NCBI GenBank assembly: GCA_029948255.1
Contig: JALIZF010001672.1
Span: forward strand, 248,001-312,000
Direction of reading: 5' to 3'
DNA from: Telmatactis stephensoni
Taxonomy: Eukaryota > Cnidaria > Anthozoa > Actiniaria > Isophelliidae
DNA: 64,000 bases
Of the stretch, positions 1 through 12,500 are shown one piece after another; within the stretch, counting starts at the first letter, position 1; the number at the start of each line of letters is the position of its first letter. The notes below the pieces were generated by a model. It had not been told where the DNA came from, searched no databases, and was given only the letters and a program-made list of their open reading frames with translations. Position numbers and translations under genes: made by a program.

Positions 1-45
1 GGACCAGTTAAACCAATAATATTACATAATATACTAGGAACGTAC

Positions 46-3000
46 CAGATAGGAATCATCTTGAAAAGCATAGTGCAATGTGGTTATCCATCGTCTGTCA
101 CCATATACCAGGACATCTCTTTCTTCTTTAAAGCATGCCGTCTATAACAATGTCAAATTGATGTCATTAGTACTCATGAATTCAAATAAATTGTTATCTG
201 ACATGCTGAAATAATATTGCAGATTGTGGTGTTATTGTAACATTCAGGTGGATACAATATGAGGATTTACAGTTTGGAGGGATTTTGTCATTTGATACTG
301 AATATGTTATGAGTCAAGGAATATTCATACTTCTAGAAACATCTGTATGATTTTAATGTTTGTATTTACTACACAGAATTCATAAATATATAAAATTCTC
401 TCTCAAGATTGCAGTTAAAGCATTTCATAAACTAAACATGCCAGAGATAACTAAGTAGTGATTATGCCAACAGTGTACATAAAATAAAACTGATTTTAAT
501 ACTGGAAGACATTAGAGACAAATTTCTGACCAATTACTCAAGGGATTTACATAAATTACAAATTTATTATAGATTAAAATGTCTAGCATATTTCAATCAT
601 AATAGGTCAATTTCCGATCATACTGGCAGACAACACATCAGTAAAAATTATGACAAAAGTAGTTAAGGATTTGACTGATTAACACAAGACCAACAATTCA
701 TAATTAATTTGCTTGAGTTTTGATTGCATAAAGTAAAGATGAAACTAAGGCTTCACATGAAATCTGCTAGAGTTGACCTTTAGATTACTATATGGGACTA
801 AACTAGTTTGACAGAGAGAAATAATACATTATCGTCTCAATATAGATTGTGACAACTACAGTCTAGAGACCACTACACATAAAATTTGATCACCACTTTA
901 CAACACTTCCATTTAAATCAACACTATAGCCAAAACAGACTGCTTGAAATTAGAATTGGAAATATTTGAATCAAGAATGAATATCATCAGGAGAGATCCT
1001 TGAGTCGATATTATAAAGTATTAAATCTTTTTTCCTACCATTTACAAATCTATAAGCATTAAAATCCAATACAACAATAAAAATGTTAACTAGAGACTCG
1101 CTTAATTTGACCAATTAAAACTAAAATGCAGTATGTCTAGAGGGAATTATTGATTTGTATGTGATGATAAGACAAGCATGCTTTAAGCTCACCAGGGGTA
1201 CTATAGGCTGATGATCAAAAACAACCAGCATGTAAAATGCACATGACCACAGCTCCTACTAAATCCTCAGGGTAACAATCCATTACATGTCACAACTGTT
1301 TATGTTGATGTCCAAACATGTCGGCACAATAAACAGTGGAACATTTGTGACAGGAAGTGATGTTGTTATTAAATTAGCTGGAGTTTTAATCAAGAGGTGG
1401 AAAATACAGAGAAAATACTTTCCTTGTAGTCAGGAAGTGGTGTTTAGACAAAACAAGTAATAGCCAAGTGAGTTCTGACTCACTAAATGACATTAAACAT
1501 TTAGAAAACATAACCTTGAAGATAAATGTAGTAATAGCACAAACAGATTGGAACTTCCTTTTAATGCCAGGTATTCGCATTAGAAGCCACAAATTGAGCA
1601 GATTCAACAGGTTAGTGCGTACTTTGCATCAGCGAAGAAGGCCACAGATATATAAACTAGAAAATGTACTAAGATTTGGATAAAATAATGATTAAAAAAT
1701 GTATCAACAACAACTGGTGGAGCAAAGAAATTTTTCAAGATCCAATGGTCCGTAACTTCTAGAATGCCTTGACCCCATCCATATGTACACGGTATATTAT
1801 AGTTTAACCAAAAACACCTTGTTATAGTACAGACTGATACAGCTTACAATTTATGATTAGAAAATCCACGAGTAAAGCAATTAAACCTCCAATGACTCAA
1901 AAAGTCTTTGTTTAAGTGACAGAAGCGCAGTGGAACAAGAACATTTTCTCTTGGTTTACTTAAGAAAATTTCTTTGATCAATCAATGACAAGTCCTGGTT
2001 TGTTGATTCCTACGTAGACAAATTAAAGGAGATTCTACTCGGAATTCGAATCAAATATAATCCTCGGAAGAATCGAAATTTGGAAAGCAGAGCGAGTCAG
2101 CTCTCTGCTCCAATGACTAAAATCAACCATTTCCAACTAGCACCTATCAAAAATGCTTTAAATGATTACAAAATATTCGAAGGAACAAATCACAAACCCA
2201 AATTAGAAGTCTTTAGTTCACAAAATCTCCCTTCCTATAAACTCTTTAAAAAAATCTGTGTATGAAGAGGCTTTAATGCCGGCATATTCATATTGTCAGA
2301 CCCTTGTACAGTTCGACACGGGAAGATAGCTCTTTTCACTAATAATAAATGAAGTATTTTTTATTAGATTTGAAAGAAAGACTCAAATGCCGGCCCGCAA
2401 ATGAGGAGAGAATGAATACATGCTGTGAATCATTTCAACCTTTCCAATATCAATAGGCATTTTATAAGAAGCACAAATCAGCAGTGTTCAGGAAGGTAGC
2501 GTTATGGAGTGTTTAGGTAAAGACGAGCTGAATGAATTGTCAAATCTTTCATGCCGAAGTTAGCATGATTACAAAGACATCCAGACGTGAGACGCGCTAT
2601 AAATAATTTCAACGACGACGGTAAACTGCCATAATTGCGTTTAACAGAAAGAATACAGCCGGAGGTAGAACATGTGTACGCATATTTCCAATACAAGGAG
2701 AGGCATTTTTATAGAGGTTTAAAATGTGAAGACTTGACTCACCTCAGCCCTTTTGAGCATTTCCCATTTATTGAGAGTTTTCATTGCGTAAATTCGATCG
2801 GTTGATTTGAGTCGAACTACAGTTACCTAATACCAGAGAGTAAAAGCAAAGCTATCAGCCATTTGGCATTTTCAAGTACTAGTCAACATAGTCAAGGAAT
2901 AAAATGGAGTTTTAGTGACTTTACCTCCCCGAATGCTCCCTTTCCAATCAGACTTAGTGGCTCAAAGTCTTCGCGATGCAACCGAAGTTGCTTAGTCTTG

Positions 3001-3292
3001 GTAGCCACTGGCTTAACTGTAAAGCAAAGTATAGCAGACGTGAGCCTCAAAGGGATACCCTGCAACCCTACATAAATGTCGAAAACCTAGCAGATCGAAA
3101 GCCAGTCTTACCATATTCAATAAATTCAGATACGTTCTTATCACGACGAAGAGTTGAGTTACAACACTCGTCGTACAACAAGAGCAATACGTCCAGCAAC
3201 GTTTCGACACTATACGAGCCATTTTCTTTGCTACCAAAGCTAAAAAGCTGTTCAAGCTGCTTCAATCGTTCTTTAACTGGGTCAGAAGCCAT
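46..3292 (-). CDS. CDC42BPA/B: MRCK-type Cdc42-binding Ser/Thr kinase, N-terminal exons only (partial)
   Basis: Coding exons: 3112-3292, 2925-3016, 2743-2826 and 46-141. All have GT-AG borders and join in frame into the first 151 residues; the gene runs off the left edge. The start is ATG 3292, giving [17 protein letters not shown]. The N-terminal helix region ([25 protein letters not shown]) and LRLHREDFE match MRCK kinases. The glycine loop GKGAFGE is at about residues 85-91 and the ATP lysine is in YAMK (about Lys107). [13 protein letters not shown] and [12 protein letters not shown] follow, wording specific to MRCK/DMPK rather than ROCK. Family knowledge: MRCK acts downstream of Cdc42 on myosin light chain phosphorylation and actomyosin. 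Catalytic loop, coiled coil, C1, PH, CNH and CRIB regions are outside the window. Intron 3 is 2.6 kb. I cannot choose between vertebrate paralogue names; an invertebrate usually has one gene. Confidence 0.95.
142..2742. other. MRCK intron 3, no gene seen
   Basis: AT-rich intron between the exons ending at 2743 and starting at 141. I saw no conserved exon and no clear repeat in it. Short open frames here have no family resemblance. Confidence 0.7.
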
Positions 3293-3720
3293 ATCTTCTT
3301 TTGTCTACGCAGTAATTAAAGAGTCGTAGAGCTGGGCGGACTAGCAGATCCAACATACACATTCTTTATGAGACGGGTTTTCTTCCGAGTCCTGGTTCAC
3401 ACATCGCGACCCAAACAGTCATCGAAAAATTCCACGGCTGTCACAAATTGTAGGTAATATCCTTAGGTGACTTCTCTCATTTGAGAGTGACAGACTCCAA
3501 TCTTGGCCTTGTTACAATAAGCGCTCGAGTTTGACAAATCTTTTACTGGTATTCCTTTACAACAACAATGCGCTGCTCCGAATCGAAAAATTCAGGAAGA
3601 TGGCCGCTCGTATTCCTGCTTGCATTGGTTCCTGGGTAAGCCAAGCCTACATTCCAAATACGTCATTTTTAATAACACATGCAGGCATTATGGGTAGTAG
3701 TTTTAAGTGTTTTTAGGTGT
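3293..3720. promoter_or_regulatory. 5' flank and probable promoter of MRCK
   Basis: Sequence just upstream of the MRCK start codon, less AT-rich than its surroundings. No TATA box is obvious. Assigned by position only. Confidence 0.4.
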
Positions 3721-6510
3721 TAAAAGTAATGGTTAGAGAATTAAGAAATTAACATAAACCAACACTTTAAAGTTGACATAATGTGAAGGAAAATCTATTA
3801 TTTTGCTTGTTTGTTCCATTTATTTGGTACCTCAGTAAAGCAAAAAAAAAAAGAAAAAAAAAGAAGGGTAAAAAGGGTTTTGTGTAAAAAAAACCCAAAA
3901 AAACAAAACAAAACAAACAAACAAACAAAAAACCACAACTGAAAAATAGATCGATGACACTGCAACATGTTTAGATGAGTTATCAATGAGAGGCTGACAA
4001 TCCTTTGAGATAACCAGTTGAGAAACAATAAACAAAAGCTTTTAGAATTCCAATCTATCAAGATCTGCATGTGGTTCATGGTTTCCTTTTCCCCTCCAGA
4101 TATATGAATATATATATATCATATCCCATAGGTCATTTATTTATACAGTCAACATCATGAGTTCATCTTTGTCCTTTGAGTCTTTAAGAAACAGTTAATT
4201 GAGATGAAGTCATAAAGAAAGAAAGAGATTAGGAATTATAATAATGAAAAGGAAAACAAAAAACAAAAAACGATTTAAATGTAAAAAATGGAAATAAGAA
4301 TAAAAAAGAACAAACCAGAGCATTTTAACTTTGAAGTTTTTACTGGTAATTAATTTACTAGTAACTAATATTATCACTAATAAGCAAGAGCTCTCACTCA
4401 AATGCCAGTGCAGCTGAATGTGTCATAACACCCTCAGGAGCAAGAATTGGAACTTACGAGGGGAGTCACTTATGAGAGTTTGAAAATGTTGAACTTGTCA
4501 GAAGAAAAGGTTCAACTGTCTTTATTTCACAGTTATTTACAAGCTGAAAAAAAAACAAAATTGATTTTTTAAGATATTTATTTTTCTTAAATAAAAACAT
4601 ATACATATATTTGGCCCAACTGCTATTTAATCTCTCAACTAACTCCAATGTACCTTGAGCAAAATGACAAATCTTCTTGAGAAAAAGATCTTTCCTCTGA
4701 GAAAATAAGATTCATGGATACTTCCTTTAAGGAATCTTATTACTTCAGAGGATGGAGATACAGAAACATCAAGACAATGATCTAGAATACAAATTAGTTT
4801 AATTAACTCTTTTAATGTAAAATTTCTCTCAACGTTTTTTTTCCAACTCAACTGTTCATTTCCACTGTCATTCCTAACAAGGCTTACAGTATTGTTTAAG
4901 GTAACAAGGTAATAACATTACTCCAGACATCATTTTAAGTTGTATGTAAAACTTCCTTCTCCATGCAGATGTAATTCCCTGGATGAAATTACATAACAGT
5001 ATTAGACATGTCATATTGGAAACTAATTCAAAATTTGATGGCATGAAGAAATATTGAATTGTGATGTTTTGACCCCTCCATATACCAGAATCCTTTTCAA
5101 AAATCTTTCATATTCAAATTTTAAATTCCTTCAAGAATACAAATACAATAGTTTTAGAGAACAAAAGCTACTTGAAAAGGATTCTGGTATTTAGAGGGAG
5201 TCAAAACATCAATCACATTTGAGGCTTATTTAAGAAGACTTTTTTTACAATTTATTGGCCTTTATAACTCTCAAATTTATCAGACTCCAATAATTTTGAT
5301 TTAGGAGTTTGTGCTATTGAATTTCAGCTGATCCTATTTCAGAATAAATCCACTCACTTGAAAAAACATTGGAGTTCAAAGCAAGAAGCATTAAGCCAAG
5401 ACCAAAATGAGTGCTGGTTTTATGATAGCAACGTATACAAATAATTTATTAGACTTGTTCTGTAGTTACAAATATGAGCATTTTCATGTTATATAGCACT
5501 CCATTCCATTGAAAACAAGTTTGATTTTGAATACATTACCAGCTGCCACCAAACCATCATTCATTTAGGTCTTGGCTTGACGCTTGTTGCTCTGAACCAC
5601 GTTTTTTGAAATAAGTGTAAAAAAGAGAGCACTAAGAAATGAAAAGACGTACTCCATGGAGTTTTAACAAATGGATGTAGTCTTTTCTCCTGTTCCCTGT
5701 CATCAGTTTTGTTCATTCATTGAAGAAGAATAATTAGAATGTTAAAGAGTATCCTCATTTGGGGCCATGAATTGTCCAAAATCTCTATGGAAACATCAAT
5801 GAACTAGGTATCTATGTTTTGTAAAATGAGGTAATGTTTTTGTCCTAAGTGTTCAAGTGACATCTCTTGAAAGGTGATGGCAGAATATTCAATGTACAAA
5901 ATCCTAAACATAGCTTATTTAAATCTCTAGAAGATGTTGTTCTTCATTAACTACCCAACAATACTCAGGTCTGGTTTTTGCAAGTGACATAACCAGGAGC
6001 AACATACACAGACTCGGTATTTCATGTACCACTAGTTAGTATCAATGATAAAATGACAATAACTGCTGATGAGCAAGACATCACTGAGTCTCATGTTTCT
6101 TTTGCTCATGCTTATGCTGTTGGTCAAAGCAGGCTTCAAGGTGCAACAATTAATAAACCATTGACAATAGCACAAAGGACTTGTAACAGTGTATAGGGCA
6201 CGTGACAGGAATACCACAATATATTTAATTACATGTACAAAAATAATTACATGGAAGAGATACATCAACTGTCTAAATATAGCTTGTTATTCAGTGTGCT
6301 AACAGTACTACAACCTATATACTGCCTTACTGCTAATCTAGTGTAATAGCACATTACAACTCTTCAAACTACTTATTCACTCTTGCAACATGGGGCCATA
6401 TTCAATTGCCGTAAAGTAACAAGGCAATAATTATTGTCCAGAATGGCCATAGTGGACTAAATATGGTATTGAAGCTTATGTTGGAAAGACATACATGTAC
6501 TGAATTCGCA
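3721..6510. other. Gap between MRCK and WAC; WAC 3' flank
   Basis: Holds the 3' flank of WAC (minus strand) and probably its 3' UTR. It has an A-rich tract at about 3840-3935 and a foldback repeat at about 5055-5229. Several TTTATT motifs (AATAAA on the minus strand; for example 4577-4582, 5251-5256) could be poly(A) signals, but none can be chosen. No coding exon recognised. Confidence 0.5.
5055..5229. repeat. Foldback MITE, family A, copy 1
   Basis: Inverted arms: TGATGTTTTGACCCCTCC followed by ACCAGAATCCTTTTCAA on the left, mirrored by TTGAAAAGGATTCTGGT and GAGGGAGTCAAAACATCA on the right. A second copy lies at about 13995-14192 in a WAC intron. Confidence 0.8.
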
Positions 6511-9500
6511 TTATGTTAGAGACTTTTTATCAGACTCTGCTAATAATTGTTCCAGTGTCTTTGTGACCTCCTTCATGGATGAAACTCTGCAAACAATGTA
6601 CAATATCCAGTTAACACTTTGAGAAAGAAAATGATCTTGTACTAGAATACAGAATATCAAACAGTGATCTTTAGGATGCACAAACTCTATAGCAACAACA
6701 CACCACAATGTTAAGCCTGGTTCCAACTATACTAGTGATGCAAAACAATGCAAGATGCATGCAGACACAAGAAAAACAAGACCTTCCGTTCTTATGAGGT
6801 TGCATTTCTACTTGCAAGTGAGAACACAAGCTTTGTGTTTTGTTGCATCTTTAGCGAAGAACGAAAAGTGTGCTGTCACACTATACAAAGGATGAAGTGC
6901 AAGACAAATCTACCAACAAAATTAATTTTCTAAGCACCAACCCTAGAGTCTGCCATCCTTGGAAAACAACAGATATACACAATAAAGTCAAACCCTATTA
7001 AGCATCCACTCTCTGGAAATTGATTAGTGAATGCCATTAGAGACTGGCTGCTATTGAATAACTATTTTTGGGGAGACTTGGATGACTGGCTGCATAATAG
7101 AGGCTTCCTTACCTTTTAGATCCAACATTTAGTCTCATTTCTAACAAGTCTAATTGGGACTGAAGATGAAGCTGTTGTATTTGAATCTTACTAGCATCAC
7201 CACCACTTGCAGAACTCTCTTCATTTAGTCTTTGTACCTTTAAACAAAAGTTACTGTCAACATTCACTGGATAAAGAAATGCACTGCTGCACATATAGAT
7301 ACAGGGATGTCTTTCATGTATCAGTGTAGGGATGCTTTTTCATCCAACCATGGTCTGACTGCCTTGATCCACTCTCCTCCTTTGTTTTAGCAAATTTTCA
7401 AATTTAGTGGAACCAATCAGCCAGATTGGTTTAAGTTCTTAAATGGTAACAGCATTTCTTAGGACTGGTTCCAGATGGCTAATGCTACAAACTGGTAATT
7501 TAACAATTGGCTAAAAGAAGCCATTATAATCATATACTCAAGTGTGTTAAGGCCTGATTCAAACCCAAATACGATAGAAAAACGGAAAAATTCATAATGC
7601 CTTTTAACCAAACAAAATGAATCTTTGAACAGCAATAGAGTTTCACTTCCTTAAATTGACTTGAGTGAACAAAACACCAAAAAACTGATCACGTGGTTAA
7701 CAACGATTTTGAAAACTTTAATTTAAAATGTGCTCTCCATTTCAAGACGAATGTTAAAACAAATAGTTGTGTATATTGTCTTTACTTCTACTCTACACAA
7801 CTGTGTTTGGATAACTTGTCCCTCATTTCTCTTTAGAGAGAAATTTATGAAAACAGATCACGTGACCATTTCGTCAGAACACTTCAATTTTCTTCAAAAC
7901 TAAAACTATAGAACAGGTATTCCCAAATGCTATCGTTTTTCACTAGTTGTCCTTAATACTTTAGCATAAGAACAATCTAAGCATAAATTAAATTTGCATT
8001 TCATTATCACATTCCAAGGTCACGTGACCACTTGATGTTACTATTTTTAGTACTAAGTCATTAAGTATCTTGAATATAAACTTCTGCCTAAATATGAATA
8101 CCATAGCAAAGAAATCCAGGGAATGATAAAAATAAATGTGGTTTTCTGTGACATCGTTTTGAACCAGGTCTTAACATACTTGAGTAGGACTATTTTTCTA
8201 ATATCAATTTTTGGTATGACGTTGCTCTGCAGAACATAATGTAAGACGAGATTGTTATATCTCCAATCCTTGCCAGAATTGTTGGTATGATTGTTCTTGG
8301 ATGCAAGTGCAGTAGATTTTAATGATACTGGTTCCACCCACAACCCCCTTCACACTGTTGATGTGAAAGGTGTGGCACCTACTACCCTGAAATCAAAGGG
8401 CCACACTTTATGGCAACCAGTAACAGTGATTAGGGTGGGGGTGGGGGGGGGGGGGGATCCAAGAATATGGGCACTAATTGCATAATTTACCATTAAAAAA
8501 ACTCTGAATTTTGTATCATGCCAACTAATTATGACAATGATTGCAGTCTTAATATAAGACTTCTTACCTGTCTATCTAGCCCTTCACTGGGCCAATTAGT
8601 GGTATGACTTGTTAAGCTTTTGTCTACATATTTAGCTAGTGCTTGAAGATTTATAGTTGGTGTTGGCTGTACAGGACTTATTGATGAAGGTGATGTCTGG
8701 GCTGAACTCAGTGTTGATCCCAAGGAGGTTTGTATATGAGGTACAGGTTGGAATTGCTCTTTAGTGCTAGGACTGTTTGCTGCTCCCAAGTTTGGAGTAA
8801 AAATTACAGGTGATCCAGAAGGTGACTGATGAATTCTATTGTTTTCTTTGACTAAAACAGCAGCTGCTGGAGATTGTTGGAGAGATGTCTGTGGTATAAC
8901 AGGGAAAGGTTGCTGATAATTGGTTAATGCATGATTGCGACTCTGTTAACAAAAAGCACACCAAATAAACTTACATACAAAGGCTTATCACAACAAGCAC
9001 TAATACCACCTACTACTGGAAACCTGTTAAGCTATTAGGCAACAAATAAGCAATACACAAACAACAGCAACCCATACAAGCCTAGGTCTGTGTTTTTATT
9101 TGGACTAAAAGCTGATATATTTTCAAAACATGGCCAATTTGATTGATTATAAAGATTTGCAGGTTTTCCATGCACTCATATAAAAAGTGTAATTGATGGA
9201 GGGTGCTAATTATAAGGGAATTATGATATGTTTATAAAGGCAGGGTTCTTATTAAGTTCTGGCTATAAAACTGGTTGCTTTGAATTTTGAGCCATCTAAT
9301 TTTGGGTGAAAAGGCTTAGTACAGGGTTTCTGAAAAAGTGTGCAGGTGTGGGACCACACAATTCGCCTAAATCTCCACAATCCCACACAACTCCTAAAAA
9401 ACAAACTCCCACACAATATTTTTTATTAGACAAGGTATTTTGGATTACAATGATTGAACCTTTTAAGACTATTTCTAAGTGATTTACCTCAAAAAGACAA

Positions 9501-12500
9501 GCTCAAATTCCACAGGCACAAAGTTGTCAACATGTTCGAAAAATAAAATCAACAAGGCATTTTATGTGTAATTTTGCAATGGGATTGGACACGATTCTCT
9601 ATTCTATCACACTTTCTTATTGGCAAATTGTTCTTTTTTTTTTCTTTTTTGTTACAGTGTCCCCAATTAGTAGGCTACTTGTGGCCAGCTATAAGTCTAT
9701 GACACTCAAATAAAGTTATTGATTGATTGATTGATTGACGAATTAGAATCGTTGTTAAATAGCACTCTTTGGCCTCATGGTCAAACAAGTTGATAAAATA
9801 TGGAATACTTCTTCAATAAACATACATTTTCAATGGAATTCCCGCAAACTTCAAATTACACACTGGATACCTAGTGGTCAAATTAAAGTTCTTGTTAGGT
9901 TTATTTATTGTTTCTTGAGTGATTAACTCCAAATACGGGTGCAATGAGCTTTTCTTACCCCTTGTGTGGACATTTTATATTTTAATCAAACAGGAACAAA
10001 AATATTATAATATTGTGAAACTTTCCCTCCAACAAACATTTCTATACAAAAAGCACAAACTTTAACTGCCCATAACTTTGGCACTATTCATTGAAACTAC
10101 TTCAAAATTTCAATTTTTGCTAACTTTGGTGTGCTCTTTTCAAATATTATATTTTTGTTGCTGTTGGATACGAAAATTAAAATGTCACTGCAAGGGGTGA
10201 GAAAAGCTCATTCAGTCCAAATATCCCACTAGAATTTACAGCACAATTAGCATTTTCCTCCTGCACAATGTACCACAAAAATTCTGAATTTTTTTCCTGC
10301 ACTTTATCAGAAACCCTGTTAATATGTCTCAAACAAACCTGAATGGGCAGTGAAAGCTTTTGCACTCTGACTGTCTATTCTAAAAGTTAATGAGAACCCT
10401 GACAGATCAATGCACTATTTACCTCAGAAATTTGTCTTTGGTGTAGTAGAGTAGCTTGTTGCAAGGGATGCAGTGCTGGACGTGAATTAGTCTCAACATC
10501 CATAGATACTTGTGACTTAGTTGCTGGAAATGTTGTCGTTGTTACATTTTGTGTAGTATTACCATTATTTACAAGTCCATATTGAGCTGCTGAGTTAAGC
10601 TGTGGTTGTTGCATGCTATACTGTGGTTTTGTATATTGCTGAACTCCAGAAGAAGTTGATGACACTGATTGGAATACAGTTTGTAATAAAAGCCCATGTC
10701 TAGATTGCCCCAGTGGTGACTGTGAGCTTTGATATGGTGTACCATGAGGTGAAACAGAGATTAACTGTGGTGAAGAGGAGTGAGAACCTGGCTCAAAAAT
10801 GCTTGCTCGTGAAGATGGAGTGGAAGGCGGAGAAACATCTTGTAAACTACCAGCAGGAGACACTGCTGAATGAAATGCAAAGTAAAAGACTCAATTATAT
10901 AATATATCAAACATCCAGACCTGCTGCTAAGAGAATAGTGTGTTAGCTACAGTAAAGACTTAAACTGTACTTAACAGAAATATCTAATTTGAATTTGCAG
11001 CTAGGATTACTTATGACAATTTATTTGGTTGTCTCTAGCTTCGATTTTTTGATGAAAAGTTGACAGACATTTCAGCACAAACGTGGATCTTCTTCAGTGT
11101 GACAAAAACGTTTGCATGCGTGATTTTAACGGTAACAATTAGCGCATTCGAGATTTGTAAGAATTTACAATTTACAAGCTCTTTTTAGTAGCTTGGTATT
11201 CAGACCTTGATGACAAGTCAAGGAATGATTGAATCCAAATTCCAGACATTTATAGAACACTTGTAAATTTTTACAAATCTCGCACGCGCTAAGTGTTACC
11301 ATTAAAATCGCGTCTGCAAACGTTTCTGTCACACTGAAGAAGGTCCATGTTTGGGCCGAAACGTCTGTCAACTTTTCATCAAAAAAACTGAAGCTAGAGA
11401 CAACCAAATAAATTATCATGTACTTAACAGAGTGTGATTGTACAAATGGTGGTTTAATAGTTGTCAATAAGCTTCAATAGCCCACTTTAGATGTATTGGA
11501 TGTATGATAGCAAATAATGGGGTTAAGTCAAGACACGGGAAAGAAAATGCTAATTATGATTTCTCCACTGTCAATAATGCTTTGTGTGTGATCACCAATC
11601 CAGTATATCAAAAATGTTCTGAATGTTTCTTTCGTATCATTTTCTTGAACTGCTGCACGTGTGTATATATTTTAATCATAGGTTGCGCTATGTAGCATAC
11701 ACATGTAGCACACATACAAACAAACTGATTGCAATATCAATTACATCGCTTTAGTTTGGGTTGAGAAGCTTTGATAAACAGGACAAAACTTGTCCTCAAA
11801 CTGATGGGAGTGAAGTGCTTGAAGGACTTTTCAATGCTTGTAAAGAGTTGTAAGAATCATGGAAATAAGTAAGTCCTTCAAAGTCTAAATTGAGAAAATA
11901 TCTAAAATAATGTTCTTTCAGATCATTATTTGGAAGAAGTTGACATTCTGAGACAAAAAGAACATACTTACCAACAGAATTTCCTGACAATGTTGCTGCC
12001 ACAGGAGTAGTCCTGAAGAATATCAAAACAAGTTTAATCTCAAGAGGAGATATTTTTCATGTTTAAGCATTGGGTGGGGGAGTATTGGGAGTTTCACAGT
12101 GGGCTAGTTTTTGGCACTTTTAGCCATAATAATTAATATTACTTGATAATGAAAAAAATCTCTTAAATTCAATTAAATTCAACAAATTTCCCTGATCACT
12201 TAATATTTATTTTAGAGTAATGGTCCTGCCTCTAAATGTTTGGAGAACACAGTCCTTTGAAGAGTAAAATAATGTGCCACCTTTACATGTGTTTTTCAGC
12301 AAGTAGGAAGGGGAGATGGAGATATGCATGAAATCCAAGAAACAAGGTTTTTCACTGGTACTATGCCTTACCTATGAGAAGCAGTGGATTGTGCACTTGT
12401 ATGAGCTGATACAGTTTTGATAACAGTCTGTCCTCTGTCTGAGTTAGTGAGTTGGTGGTTTTCTCTTCCCCGGTCATCAATGTGCATCCTATTTCCATCC

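Noticed and set aside
46..3292. ROCK rather than MRCK
   Set aside because: [13 protein letters not shown] and [12 protein letters not shown] are MRCK/DMPK wording; ROCK differs at these positions.
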